Positions 44,338-57,020 are shown, counted from the first letter of the stretch. The stretch is DNA of 64,000 nt from Talinum fruticosum (GCA_021018815.1 JAITYX010000005.1:6791501-6855500); one strand, 5' to 3'. The notes: a model not told the origin generated them from the letters alone. Numbers and translations are program-made.

Positions 44338-45666
44338 GTATTCACCGGCTCCAATTCTCTAATTCTACATGAATTTTCCCTTTTCTCTGCTCTCCTTTGA
44401 TCTTGGATTTGTTCAAGATTACGACGTCTTCAGTTTCGATTTTCAATCAGTAGGTCCGAATTTGTTGGGCTGTATTTGTACATGGGGTTTTGACTTTTGG
44501 GCAATTAGGGTTCTGTAATTTTCTGTTCAGCTTCTCAATTTGGTTCTTTAATTTTTGCCCTTTTGATGTCTGGTCTGGTTATTACTATTTGTTGTATGTA
44601 TATGTCTCAATGAGCAAGGGCTCTGTTTCAGTTATGCCGTAACTCAATTAGTTATAGGTTGTTCTACTTGAATTCAGTTGTTATTTTATTTTTTGCCCCG
44701 GAATTTTTTTTGTTTTTGTTTTAGGTAAGGACCTCAATCAGTAAGGGGTGCTAGTGGGGAAGTAATGGTGCTAATGAATCTGTGTGAAGCAGATGCTACT
44801 CGGCTTAAATTAAGGAGCATACAATAAACTAGTGAGGTCAAATTTTTCTAGTGGCCTAGTTCCTAGGTGCATTTTTGTTTTCTAAGCATTGATCCGTATG
44901 ACAAAAAAACCCATGTTAAGCGTAACGTTGTGGGCATCTTGACGTCCCCCAATCTCCATTGCAGAAAGGAAGAATCCATACTAGGTGGTTGCTATTACCT
45001 CTCCATCCACATCTGACTTTCATCATTAGGTAAAGCACAATGCTTAATGAGCATGTTTGACATCAGTTGAATTTGTTCATATTTTTTCCAAAAGTATTCG
45101 CGATCCATGGTTACACTGCGTGTTGCATTGTAGAAACCTTCTTACTCAAGCCTCTTGTTTAAGCGGGAAAAATGGTTTGTGTGCAGTGGGGTATTCAAGG
45201 TTGGCCACTTAGCACACCATGCAGAGTTAGCTAGTTACCTGGCCACCTCTTTTTCATGCGGTGGTTAATAATTGAGGGAGTACAAATTTTCTGTACATTA
45301 TTTAGCAGAAGTATTGCGATGTTGTACAATAATCGTTCACTCATGGAAGGTTTTTGTGTCCTGTCATCTTGTGGCCTTGTCATGTTATATCATTGTCTCA
45401 ATATGCATGCGTCATTAGCTTTGTGATCATTGAAATGGTTGAATTTGATCTTTTTGAGCTGGAGACTCACCGGTATTTGATGAAGATATACTCTGTAGTA
45501 CACATAGTGAAATTTTCTATCCTTGTGATGTTTGTTGCATATGTTGTTGGGTATGTCTTAGATGAAACAAAAGCAAGCATACAATTCTTATCCATCGGAA
45601 ACCTTGTGTTCTCTTCTTGTAGGGTATTTTGCAGTGTTGCAACTTGAACAGATATTCATTATTCAG

Positions 45667-45921
45667 GACATGGGGTGTTTTGCATCAACACCACAAGATG
45701 CTGGTGGAAATAGAAGGCGGCCAAGCAATATCGGGAAGTCTCAGTTTTCTTCCCTGGGTTCCGAATTCCAAAACCTGTGGACTTTTCTCAGTGCTTTGGT
45801 GATCAGGTCCCAAGGAGTGTGGTGGAACGGTTATCTGCTCTTAGAACTCATATTGTTGTAATGGTTGGCCACGAAGCACCTACAATTACGCGATCAAGAA
45901 GAAAGTCTGCAACCCAACATG
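45667..45921 (+). CDS. BRO1-domain protein, coding exon 1 (one-base deletion)
   Basis: The protein starts at 45670 with MGCFASTPQDAGGNRRRPSN, the characteristic N-terminus of the plant BRO1-like domain proteins (Arabidopsis At1g17940/At1g73390 type). MGC is a candidate N-myristoylation/palmitoylation site. After ATC GGG (45730-45735) the conserved reading resumes one base out of step: GAAGTC.. gives EVSVFFPGFRIPKPVDF, then VVERLSALRTHIVVM and RRKSATQHG. The family frame needs GGGG where the sequence has GGG. As written, translation would stop after about 64 residues. Donor GT is at 45922. Confidence 0.85.
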
Positions 45922-46016
45922 GTTAGTAAATCCCAAGAATCAATATGGTTGCTGGTGGCTGCATTCCTTAATTGCGTAATGAGATAGTGATGAATTGGAA
46001 AATGTTGCTTCTATAG

Positions 46017-46091
46017 GAGGTTCAACTTTGTCAGATCTCCAACAGGCCCTTGAAGACTACCTACCCGTTCTCCTGGGATTAGTTAAAGATG
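46017..46091 (+). CDS. BRO1-domain protein, coding exon 2
   Basis: Acceptor ATAG, phase 1 continuation from H-G. It encodes GSTLSDLQQALEDYLPVLLG and LVKDG. Donor GTAAAC is at 46092. This is the start of the BRO1 fold. Confidence 0.88.
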
Positions 46092-46169
46092 GTAAACAAA
46101 TCTGCCACTTGTTGATACAATTGTATTTATCCATGTTATATTAAAGTCCTACAGTTTCATATTTTTCAG

Positions 46170-46228
46170 GGAGTCCATTACAGCACAAGGTACAATTTGT
46201 TTGGGTTAATCAGGAGGATGTTGCAGAG
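46170..46228 (+). CDS. BRO1-domain protein, coding exon 3
   Basis: Acceptor TTTTTCAG; encodes SPLQHKVQFVWVNQEDVAE; donor GTTGGG at 46229. Confidence 0.88.
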
Positions 46229-46327
46229 GTTGGGGCTTATACTTCATCCATGTTGTTATTCTTTTTCCATCTACTAATCGCATGTACGTGGAATATTATC
46301 ATTTAATTTGTGTTGTCTATCTTTCAG

Positions 46328-46463
46328 GAAACTGCTATGTCTAATGCTTGGTATGAGGTGTTGTCTGTCCTGCATTTGATGGCAATGATATCATTATCAC
46401 AAGCAAACCTGTTACTTCTTCCTAGAATATCTTCCGATGGTTATCAGCCAAAAGTTTCAGATG
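46328..46463 (+). CDS. BRO1-domain protein, coding exon 4
   Basis: Acceptor CTTTCAG. It encodes ETAMSNAWYEVLSVLHLMAM, then SLSQANLLLLPR and DGYQPKVSD, the strongly conserved helical core. Donor GTAGGT is at 46464. Confidence 0.9.
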
Positions 46464-47677
46464 GTAGGTGCATACATTATATCTGTGACCATGGCCTCTG
46501 TGTCTTTAAATTAGGGTAGGGAAAGTTTGATTGAACATGATAACTTGACTCGAAACAGGCCTGAAGTTATGGAGAGAAACACAAAATCACCTTGAATTGA
46601 ACAGATTTTGGCTTGAAGTTGACTTGAATTCACATTTTAATGTAAAAATGTTATTTTCAATTTTGAATCTTAAGCTATTTTTAGATCAACACGAAGTTGA
46701 CTCGATTATTCAATGGGTTGGCTTGAATCGACCCCTTTGCTGGCTCTACTTTGAATTCTGTGTTTGTGAAAGTGCATGATACTGAAAATTTCAGTGTCTT
46801 TAACCGGCCAATGGAAACTAAATTGCTCCTGTCTTGATCTTAATGATTTGAAGGCTTAAGGCCAAAATTTTCCACAAAAACAACTGAAAAGTTATGTGTT
46901 CTCTTTGTGGGCAATAAATGCTGAAAGAGGATCTAGCCAGGGGCATTGTTGGCACAGGCCATCATTGGGTAGCTGGCCTGGGCAACTGGTAGTAGTGCTG
47001 AGCTGAGATGCTATGATTGGTCTGTCAGGGCCTCTAATGAAGAGTAGTATTAGATGTTAGTAACTATCTGTGGGATTGAGCTTCTCCCTGAACCAATTCA
47101 GTGAGGTTCAAGTTGTTCAAATTGGAGTTTTTTTCTGGAAGATCCTCTTGCAAATAAGCGATTGTATTTTGACCAAGTAACTCGATGAATATAAGCTATT
47201 CCGTAAATAAGCTAACATCTATAAAAGCATCTTGTTACTTGAAATGCTAAACTGAACACCTATCGCTGATCCTCCCAGGGTGCTGTAGAGTGGAAAGAGG
47301 TTGAGTAGAGCTTTTGAGCTTTATTTAAACGTGTTACTGTTATTACTATTGTTATTATTATATGATAAGAAAAGCATCCCTTCAAGTCAGCCATGACTGT
47401 GTTTGTATTTAGTTGAAACTATGGGGGAACTCTCGCCCTTCAAGTGTACTTTACGACATGTGGGAGAAGTGGAATGAAAAGCTGCAAAAATTAGAAGTGG
47501 TGATTAATGTTAAGAAGGCTTTTCCAATATCTCATCAAAAAGAAAAAAGAAAAAGAAGGTTTTCCAATACACAATAAGTAGTCACTTAATATATATATGT
47601 ATACATACATTCTTATAAAAAGAATGTATTATACATAAATACATATGCATACATATACACACACACACACACACACA

Positions 47678-47720
<43 letters not shown>

Positions 47721-47935
47721 GGGAAACACTTCATACTTCCACCCTCTCCTTCATGGTTCGAACCTTGGTGGAGATAATTTCCTTGCAAGTTGTGGTTGAG
47801 TTGTGGACTTCAGCTTGGTATCCCTATCCTCCTTAGGCCTTCAAGCCCAATTGGGGTTGCCCCAGAGATAGGGGCCTAGTTCGGTGACCCACACTAACCC
47901 TTGCAAAATGAAAAAGATAGACACACACACACACA

Positions 47936-47972
<37 letters not shown>

Positions 47973-49230
47973 GAGGGGGTGGGTGGGTGGGTGGGAGCAA
48001 AAAGACTGTTAGGACCTATTGTATTTAATCCTATAATTCTATATTTTTTTCCTTATCCTTTCTGCTTTGTATAAGGAAAAAGGGGAAAAAAGGGTTCAAT
48101 TATGTTTTTCGTTTGAAGAGAATAAAAGCATCCAGCATGTGCAGCGCCCAATTTGCGAACCTTAAAGCTTTTATCATTGGTAGCCATTTAATGGTCCCTT
48201 GAGCTTATGCAAAATCTTTTATTTTTTCCCCTCAAAATTCTGGAGGTGTTTTCTCCTCCTGGTTTAATGAGTGTTTATATAACTGGTCTGTCTTTTGTTT
48301 TGGTGGTTAGCAATGGTATTTGAACAGTCTTGTCGTTGTATAGCATGTGTATCAACAACAATGCATATCGATCCATCATCACTATACTTGCTTCCACATA
48401 GTTCGATTCCTTCTTGTGAGCTCATCCATAATCATTCCGTAAGGACCTTTAATGTGTTCCTTTATTCCTACTTGGCAACTTGATAGTTGTTTTGACTCCG
48501 GTCATTCTCCGGTAATTTGAATATGACCAAAGAGAACCAAGCTCTATGTAGGACTTCTAGAAATCGACACTATTTGCAGATATGCAGTCCTTATATGTTC
48601 ATTTATTATCCTTCCGAGGAGGCAGATGCCTTCTGTATGTGATCTTTGCATAAAACTGATTTGGTGTCTAAGGTGATCATGCCCTTACTCTTTCCCCCTA
48701 CATTCACATGTGAGCCTCCCCGCCAATAATTCTTTTTATAGCTTGTGTTAGAGTTGATGGAGAATCCATGAACATATGTGGGACCTGTTTCTATACATGG
48801 GCGAATTTATTATTTTTTCTACAAAGTGTTTTCGTGGGTCTCTTGGAATCGATCTCCCTATGGACAGAAATGCTCGCAGGGGTAAGACTGCCTACTTTCA
48901 GGATCTCCCTAGACACTGCAGAAGGGGGACCTGCAATGGGAGTAGTTTTTGTTGGTGTATTATTTTTCAATTCTCTAAGGAGATTATAACTGTTCTTAGT
49001 TTACAGCTTGATTCCTATGTCTCCTTGAAGGTTTTACGTTTACATCTTTTAGAAATCCATTTCCAGTTGATTGAATTGTGCTGATTAGCGTTTCTTTCCT
49101 TCCTTTCATTTTCGTTTTGTAGTTATGCTTAACACTGTTCTTTAAATTCTTCATAGATACTTTGGAAGACCCTTATTTTCCCAATTGCATTTAAAGTCAT
49201 CAATACACTTTCTTCTTTGATTTTGGGCAG
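46464..49230 (+). other. Intron 4 of the BRO1-domain gene
   Basis: 2.8 kb, GT..AG. It holds an (AC)n/(CT)n tract at 47658-47718, an (AC)n/(TA)n tract at 47922-47970 and a G-rich GGGT run at 47975-47995. I identified no transposon with defined ends. Confidence 0.75.
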
Positions 49231-49327
49231 AAAGCAGGCGAGCTTCTATAGATATCTTCTTGAAGGCAGCCGGGTACCTTGATTGTGCTATCCGGCATGT
49301 TTTTCCTCATCTTCCGTCTGAAGTAAG
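49231..49327 (+). CDS. BRO1-domain protein, coding exon 5
   Basis: Acceptor TTGGGCAG; encodes ESRRASIDIFLKAAGYLDCA and IRHVFPHLPSEV. The donor is GTTAGA at 49328. GTAAGG four bases earlier is an alternative, but the phase fits the downstream exon only with 49327. Confidence 0.88.
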
Positions 49328-49410
49328 GTTAGAATCATGCGATTCAAGAGAGGATGCTTGTGTCCTATTATTTTTATGTTGCTTAACATTTACTTCTTTC
49401 CTAATTGCAG

Positions 49411-49477
49411 AAGAAATTTGCCAGTAGACTTAGCTGAAGGAGTTATAAGGGCTCTTTCCTTGCAGGCTTTGGGGCAG
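49411..49477 (+). CDS. BRO1-domain protein, coding exon 6
   Basis: Acceptor ATTGCAG; encodes RRNLPVDLAEGVIRALSLQA then LGQ; donor GTACTA at 49478. Confidence 0.9.
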
Positions 49478-49909
49478 GTACTAGTTACTTTCTAGCTTTG
49501 TCTTCAGATGCAATTGAGCAATTACTGATTTACTACCTCCATCCTAATCATGCGTCACCTTTCAATTTTGGCAAGCTCTAAAGGAATACAACTTCGTGTT
49601 CTAAATTTACATGGAGTGCTCCCCCCCAAAATGCATTGGTGGTGCAAATGAGAAAATTAGGAAGTCTATGATCATTGCATTGTGTGATTCGCACCAACTA
49701 TTGAACTCCTACAAGTGGTATTTTCTTGGTACCGCTGTCCTTATACCAGAAGTTTGAATTTTTGGTGGGGATAGCATCATAGGAATAACAACTCATGTTA
49801 CCATTTGGTTTGCTTGATTCTTATTGTTGACTTCTAGCAGCAGATATTGGGTTTACGTGATTCATTGCTTCTAGATAGGGTTATAATCATTTAACTATCA
49901 TCATGCTTT

Positions 49910-50143
49910 CACATTAGAGACTATTGGCCAATTAGTTTGGTTGTTTTTGTTACAAGTTGCTTTCAGTGGTGCTAGCCTCCAGATGTAGAGGTGTCATGTG
50001 GGTCTTCTTTTAGAGAGAATGCCTTTCACATTAGAGACTATTGGCCAATCAGTTTTGCCATTTTTGTTACAAGTTGCTTTCAGTGGTGCTAGCCTCCAGA
50101 TGTAGAGGTGTCATGTGGGTCTTCTTTTAGAGAGAATGCCTTT
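49910..50143 (+). repeat. Tandem duplication, 2 x 117 bp
   Basis: Units 49910-50026 and 50027-50143 start CACATTAGAGACTATTGGCC and differ at only a few bases. Confidence 0.93.
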
Positions 50144-50519
50144 GTTGGAGTGCTAGATTTTGGATTTTGTGCTTGTATCTAATAAGCGTATTGCTTCCAA
50201 GATTTAAGTTGTTTATACAAGGGTTGTATGTAAGATATTTTGAGGCGGCATGTGGTGATAATATCTATGTTAGTTTCTCATTTATGTAATGATAATGAGT
50301 TTGTGGAGAAATGGATTAGTTGGGCTAATCAATTCATTCCCTCAACTTCTTTTTCCATACTTGTCAATGATTCTTAAAGGGGTTTCTTTTCATTTCTCTC
50401 TCTCTCTCTCTCTCTCTCTTATGGATTTGAACATGATATTACATTTGGCTTCTATAGCTGGTTTCATCTCTGTGTTGTAAGTAGGTGATTGGATTTGTTT
50501 TAGCCATTAGTATCTTTCA

Positions 50520-52250
50520 TCTCTTCTTTGTTTATGACACCATCATCTTTCGAGAGAGTGATTTTGAGCAGCTGGTGAACCTTTGATGGAATCTTATGTG
50601 ATTTAAGGAAATTTAGGTTATGAGATTCATTTTATTGAAGCTTTTCACCCAAGCAAGGTGCTCGAGAGGCAGATGATATCCATTTTCTTGCTGGCATTTT
50701 AGGTTGGGTTTTTGATTCTTTGCCGACTACCTATCATGTTCTCCTTGGAGGAGCATGAGTCAAAGAGAAATCAATTTGGAAGCCAACGGTTGAATGGTCT
50801 TTTGAAAAAAGACTTTTTGAGTGGACATCCTATCTTACATAGGGGATTAGCTCTCATCAAAAGTGTTCTCTCAAGCATTCCAATTATCTTTTTTCTTTCC
50901 TATACTCTCTTTGGGGCTCTCAAGTTAGAAGTAATCCAGAAACTTCCTTTGGGTTTGATTTTAGGGGTGACTTCATGAGTCATCTTAGGAGATAGAATAT
51001 TATTAAGCAATGCATTATCTAAATGATCTTTTAGCTGTTAACGACTTTTGGGTGTACAATGAGTGACTTCTTGGCATATTGTTATCGAGATTCATGAATG
51101 AAAAGGCCAATTTTTGGAGAAAGGTTGTAACTATCACATATGGAGAGGATAGTCTCATATGGATTCCTTATAGAGTTAACAATTCATGTGGATGTGGTCT
51201 TTGGGGTTACATAATTCTCTCTACAGGAAGCAATTTTATTATTCATTTGAGAGTAGTAGCCATTCTTCTATCACTTTTCTCTTGACAGTTGATGTGATGG
51301 GACTCTTTTTAGACCTTTGTCCCTCTTTTTATGTTCTTGGTGCCTTGGTGGTGCATAGAAATGTGTGCATATTTTATTACTCTTGGCAAGTGTCTGCCAC
51401 CTGTTTTTGGTCACTTGTGTTCTTTTGTGATTCTTTAATGATGATGACGTTGTCAGTTAACTTTTAAGCAGCTTAATGTTTTGCTCTTTACGATTCTGAT
51501 GCTGTCAGATGGAAATTGGAATATTGACACCATTGGGGTTTTATAATCAAACTTTAGTTCTTGAGGATTCTGTCCTTTTTGACCTCCATGCATTCCATCT
51601 CATTTAGATAATGATTACCTTGTAAGCTTATCTAGTAGATTATGACTCCTATAAAAGTTCCTCTTTTGTTTTCACTAATGGGAGGCAGAGGTCTAGAAGC
51701 ATCTATGGAATAGCTTGAATTGTGATAATTTACAAAAAGGGAAATTCTTGGCGAGTAAATTCGTGGTGTAAAGACTCAGTGGGCACTGTGTTCAAGAGAG
51801 GCTTGGTGAAATAGACATGTCTATGAAGATGTGGACTACCTTCGTTGCTGCATGTGGATGAAAGACCCTATGAAGATTAATTATTCCTAATATTGGCTTG
51901 GAGAGTCCCTTTTCATTTGTTACCTCATTGTCATTCTGCAAGAGCTCTTAGGGAGTTAGCTTTCAATTGCTTTGCATTCCTTGGATTGCTTCAAACTATA
52001 TCAGGAACCATCATTTTGGCTCACGAGTTTTGAGGGTTTATTTGGTGGGAAAGTTTAGGCGATTGCCATGGTAATACCTCATGTGATAGTTTGGAGCTTT
52101 TGTTGGGAGAGAAACAAAGAAGTCTTTTGAGATGTGAAAATATCTCTCCAATGGATCAAAGATAACTGAATCTAGGCTGAGTAGTTTTGGAGTAAGTGGG
52201 AATTTGTGCTATTCTTCTTTTGATCTTGATGACTTTGTGGATGGTACCTA
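50520..52250 (+). mobile_element. LINE remnant in intron 6
   Basis: It contains SSHQKCSLKH/ALIKSVLSSIPIIFFLSY (50840-50920), the RT-connection segment of plant L1 elements. RFMNEKANFWRKVV (51080-51130) comes from the post-RT region. At 51890-52130 there is sequence resembling the C-terminal HC..W.ERN segment. There are many stops and frame changes. Confidence 0.65.
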
Positions 52251-52372
52251 TGTTGGATAGTCCCTTTTCAGAATGCTTACTTTGGTCTATTTTCTTTTGA
52301 CCTTCTTATATGTATCTAATTTTTTCATTGTCAGATAACCTATGATGGCCTTGCACATCCCAATATCTGCAG

Positions 52373-52850
52373 TAAGGGGTTTTTTTGTTTTTTTGGGGTC
52401 CAGAGGAGCTGTACAGGGCGGTATAATTACAATAGGGAAAGGGGAATCGAATCCGAGACCTAATGTACCAAGGCTTCAGCCTTGACCAGGAGGCCATGAC
52501 CTCATTGGTTGGAGTAAGCTTTGTTTGGAAAGTAAAAGTATTTACTTTTAGAATTGTAGTTGCAATTTTAGGCAATTTTTTCAACTTATGTTATAGCTTA
52601 CTAAAGCAAAATGTGTCTGTATCTCATGCTTCATTTCTATAAAGCATTGGACAATCAATAGTTTTTAATCTAGGGCCTGTTGGAACCAGCCTTTCTGCTA
52701 TCCAGGGGTAATGCTGCGGCATATGACCACCCCCTATCCTGCTTAGGTGTGGACTTTTGAGATATGGAGATGGATGGATGGAGAATCGTGATGCAATGCC
52801 ATATAAGACCATCACAATCCTGGCCTCACTAATAGCCTATTATTCCCCGT
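52373..52850. mobile_element. SINE-like sequence
   Basis: On the - strand, 52520-52440 has a possible pol III A box (TGGCCTCCTGGTC) and, about 35 bases on, GGATTCGATTCC, close to a tRNA-type B box. Nearby on +, 52672-52745 (CAGCCTTTCTGCTATCC, GGGGTAATGCTGCGGCAT) resembles the body of plant Au-type SINEs. The two parts may be separate insertions; no duplications or tails were resolved. Confidence 0.4.
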
Positions 52851-53389
52851 GCTACAGTTAGCACAGTTCCACATCTTTAATGTGCGTACAAACCTAGAGT
52901 TTTATACTTTCGATATGTATAATTGATATGTTCCTCACTCATCCGTTTGGGGGGAGGACTCAGATATTCCTCATGGAATTCCTTGACTGCATTCATATTC
53001 CAATGAATAGCTATAATATTGATGACATGTACAATTTGTCTAATCTTTTTGCAGTCTGTCTGGTTTGATATCTATTTAAAGTTCTCCTGTTCCTCTCTCC
53101 ATATATGATATCCTGAATTGGATTGACAAATAATAAATACTTGCTTTCCTTCATTACCACCATTATGTTTTATCCTTACAGCCCATGTGAGCTGGCACAT
53201 CTCGATGCAATCAATGGATCTCAACAAGTAAAGCATAATTTTGCTCCATGGTTTACCTGTTTATCGGTTACATTGAGTCCATTGCCCCCATATCTGCTTT
53301 TGGACAGCTGAAAATTCGCTTGTGGCAATGTTCGCGGCTGGGATTATAGTTGATTACTGGAAATGTCTCATGAAATTATCCTCTTACTT

Positions 53390-54080
53390 TTTTTCTGCAT
53401 AGTAGTCAACAAAAAGGTTTTAAACCTAGGTTGATTTTCCAGCCACGGCAATCTGGAGGTCTGAAGCTCCCCCAAAGCTTGCTTCTTGGTTTGGGCGGCA
53501 ACCATAGGAAAGATTTGTATGGAAGGTATGCTTAAAATGAGAAAGTTGGGTTGGCTAGTGGATGTCCTATATGTTTTCAGGAGAAACAAAAATTAGAAAC
53601 TGTCCTCTACTTGGGGGTTTTTGGGTTGCTTTGTACTCTGTGAGGAATCATCTTTTGGCTTGGGAGGGCTTCTTTGGTTGGTAAGCTAAAGAAAAGAATG
53701 CCATGTTAATACCGGATGCAATCTTTTGGTGTATTTTGGCATGAGAGGAGAGTCTTTGAGGGAGTGAAGACACCACTTGAGCGCATCAAAAGATAATATG
53801 ATCTGGACTCTATGTTTTTGGTATAGCAGGAACCTTTGCCAATTTTCTGTTGTTATCGCAGATTTTGTGGATAGGTTCTACTTTGACTTGTCCTTTTGGG
53901 TCTCAGGTATTTGGAAAATGATTTTGTTGGCTATATAGTGGAGTACTTGGTGAGAGAGGAATTGCCAGATTTTTGAGGGCAAGGCTAGGAGGTCTTATCA
54001 AGATTTTAAGCTTTATTTTTTGAGAATTTTGTATAGCTGGAGTCAATTTCTCAATAAGAAAAAAGTTGGTTAGTCAAGTT
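53390..54080 (+). mobile_element. LINE 3' fragment in intron 6
   Basis: A zf-RVT-like segment is at about 53520-53610 (GCPICFQEKQKLETVLYL, with C-x2-C spacing), followed by a tail that aligns with the window end. 53936-54060 and 63765-63880 share TTTTTGAGGG and TTGAGAA(T/C)TTTGTATAG in the same order. Confidence 0.65.
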
Positions 54081-54665
54081 CCCAATGAGGGTACTAAATT
54101 GACTTTTTGTCGATAATATTAGTGTACGGCTATTACAACCCCCCTGACAAAAACCCTTTTGGTTATGTATTTGGATTTTCGTAGCTGTATAGCGTATACC
54201 TCCTATGTCCTTGTAAGCTGCAAATTTTTCGAAACCATTTAACATGGGAAGATTTCTTTTTTTTTTTTTATCTAATTGGTCAATAAATGCAAGTACAACC
54301 GGTGGAAGTTAGTAGAATTGTACATAATTTCTGCTTTGGATGCACCATTTTTTATTTGTAACTTTTAATTGGTAATTGCCATCTCTATTTCTGTTGTTTT
54401 TGTATATTGTATGCCTTGCTTACTGAACATCACTGGTCTTAAGCTGTATTTTGTCACATCCTCTTTCTATTCACTACTGAATATTTTACAATGGATGCAC
54501 TGCCTGCATCTCAACCTCTCCGCTTAGGTTGCAGTTGCATGTATTGTCTTTGCCCTTACCTCTTGTTTGCAATCCGTATCATTGATTAGAGTCTTGCAAA
54601 ATAGGAAATTATATTATGAGAAAATTTATGTACTCGATCTAACTAGACTATTGCTGATGACATAG

Positions 54666-54764
54666 GGTGTAGATATCCAGCTAGGGATGGCAATTGATAG
54701 TGCTAAAGCTACACTTGCTGTGAAACGAAGGCTTGCCTGTGAAATGGTGAAATACTGGCAACAG
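54666..54764 (+). CDS. BRO1-domain protein, coding exon 7
   Basis: Acceptor CATAG; encodes GVDIQLGMAIDSAKATLAVK then RRLACEMVKYWQQ; donor GTGTGA at 54765. Confidence 0.92.
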
Positions 54765-55067
54765 GTGTGAAAACTGCATTCCATATGATTCTCAGTTTTT
54801 TATTCATGTCTTCAAGCTCAGGCTGCATGCATTGGTTGTATGTTTCAAAGTGACCACTTGGTTTTCTTGTTATATCATTTTTAAAAAAATTATGCCTCAA
54901 TTGATTTCCCAAATTCATTAGTAAGCACTACCTTGGCCGATTATTTCTGCAGTTAGTGCTAATGTACTAAGCTTAATTGGTTAAGTCACATTGTAATTTA
55001 GGCCATCACCATGCATTGGTTAACCGTGTTTCAAAACTATGACGGGGCATCATGCTTAGAATGCTTG

Positions 55068-55076
55068 TGGTGATGG
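55068..55076. repeat. 9-bp target-site duplication, left
   Basis: TGGTGATGG; eight of nine bases match TAGTGATGG at 56122-56130. Confidence 0.65.
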
Positions 55077-55313
55077 AAAAAAATTGCTATGAGGTACCCC
55101 ACATTTTGTGGAAACTATTTAAAGGGGACATTGAGAATGTATTTAGAAGTTCTTTACATTTTATGGAAACTATTTGCATGGTCTTTTCCGGTGATTTTTT
55201 AACTTTTGGTGAATTATAAAGAAAAGACGGAAATACCCTTACTTTCTTTGTTTTCTCTCTCCTCCATTCTGATTCTTCATCACTATCCTCTTCCTCCTCC
55301 TTGTTCTTTCTCT

Positions 55314-55387
<74 letters not shown>

Positions 55388-55633
55388 TGCTCTCTCTTTC
55401 CCCTTTCTCACACCCCATAATCCAAGTTTAGTGCGGATTTCTGATTAAAAGACCCCTCACCTCCATAATCAAAGACCCAGAAATAGGGGAATGGGGAAAG
55501 AATGCTATGTCTCCTTCTCTTTCTCTCTCTGTCTCTTGCACACTCACCCCATAATCCAAGTTCAATGCAGATTTCTTAAAAGACCCCCACCTCCATAACC
55601 AAAGACCCATAAATAGGGAATGGAGAGAGAATA

Positions 55634-55693
<60 letters not shown>

Positions 55694-56121
55694 CACGCAC
55701 ACTCACCCGTACCCAGCACACCACCTCTGTGCCATCGCTTGCATTCTCCTCTCTTTCTCTGTACCATATGACATGGTTCAAAGCTAACTACAAAAAAATT
55801 TGCAATTCATGCTGGTTATTTTGCACTTTCTCCTTTTGATTGTTGGAATTTGTGGGTTTGGTTTGACTTTTTCTTGGATAAGAAGAGAGGAGGAACAAAG
55901 GAGAAGAGGAAGAAGAAGGTGAAGAATTAGAAATGGAGGAGAGAGAAAATGAAGAAGATGAGGGTATTTTGGTTTGTTCCTCATAACTCATCGGAAATTA
56001 AAAAAATCAGAAAAAATCTTGTAGTTTCCACAAAATTTACAAAAATTTTAAATACATTCTCAAAATTATGCCCCTTCAAATAATTTCCATATAATATGGG
56101 GTACCTTCCAGCAATTTTTAA
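55077..56121. mobile_element. Mutator-like MITE with long inverted termini (1.05 kb)
   Basis: The left end (AAAATTGCT..GGTACCCCACATTTTGTGGA..GAGAATGTATTTA) and the complement of the right end match over about 110-130 bases. A 9-bp duplication flanks the element, typical of Mutator-like elements. The interior has two (TC)n tracts (55315-55384 and 55635-55691), each with a copy of a roughly 145-bp segment (CCCATAATCCAAGTT..AAAGACCC..AAATAGGG). There is no transposase, so it is non-autonomous. Confidence 0.75.
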
Positions 56122-56417
56122 TAGTGATGGTTCTTGTTCATGGTTTTGGAGATTTGTTTTGTTGGGGTGACATCATTGAAAAATGCAGTATTTGGTAAAG
56201 AGAAGGTTCTAATTAGGTATGTATTTTGTAATCTATGTGACCCTTAAATCCACAAATTGCATTGGGAAAGGAACCTATAGGAAGCATCTTATATTTAATA
56301 AACTACTTGTACCTTTTTGTGATTGGTCATGCCAGCTGATGTCCCCAGGGCTTAACGGCTCACTCAAGGAAGGTTAGGTGAGAGAAAGGAGAGAGTTATA
56401 TATGGGTTTTCACTCTG

Positions 56418-57020
56418 TTTTTTTTTTTTGAAATTTTATTTTGGTGAGTCATCAAAATTTTTTTATAAAAAGACACCAAGGGGATGTCATCCATGTAAAA
56501 TAGGGGCAAACACAAAAATAAAATCGTGCTCGCAAGCTCTCGACAGTAATCATATCAACAAAATCCCAAAAAGTCAACTTTGTACCATGATGGAGAGCTT
56601 GCCTCCAACTATACAAGGTTCTAAAAAGTAACACTTGAAATCATCAAAGGACTAACCGCCATCAAAGAGAAAGACAAAGGCCATAAAGCAGCGACCCACT
56701 GACAATGGACAAAAAGGCGGTCAGCATATTCTTCCTCTAGTAGGTACATTGCATACCAACTAGCCAACTTAAAATTTCTCCTTTTAAGCATGTCCTCCGT
56801 TGGAATCTTCCCAATAGTAGCCGCCCAAGCGAGACACATGCTTTGGTGGGAGCTTTAGACTTCCAAATTGCCTCACCTGGAAAGTAAAGATGATCCGACC
56901 CTTCAAAAAGCTCTTTGCAGAAACTCTTAACCAAATGCCCTATAGTATGGGTTATTTTCTCCATTGAAAGCAGAAACTTTTGATACCCGTGTCTGTATTA
57001 TACTTAAAAAAACATTGAAA
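56418..57020 (-). mobile_element. LINE 3' fragment in intron 7, antisense to the gene
   Basis: A T13-type run at 56418-56430 is the poly-A tail of a - strand insertion. The - frames 56964-56621 give FPGEAIWKS, GKIPTEDMLKRRNF and ADRLFVHCQWVAALW, the zf-RVT domain of plant L1 elements. The segment at 56470-56490 is the complement of the last bases of the window, so both are the same LINE family 3' end. Confidence 0.78.

Larger units (their letters stand above)
49478..54665 (+). other. Intron 6 of the BRO1-domain gene (5.2 kb)
   Basis: Contains a 117-bp tandem duplication (49910-50143), a (TC)n tract (50396-50419), two LINE pieces and SINE-like sequence, each listed separately. Borders GTACTA..CATAG. 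Confidence 0.8.

Noticed and set aside
47740..47885. GGTTCGAACC-containing stretch as a possible SINE or tRNA
   Set aside because: Only a B-box-like word is visible; no A box at proper distance and no cloverleaf.
55206..55781. Frames rich in Ser-Leu or Arg-Glu
   Set aside because: Translations of the (TC)n tracts inside the MITE.
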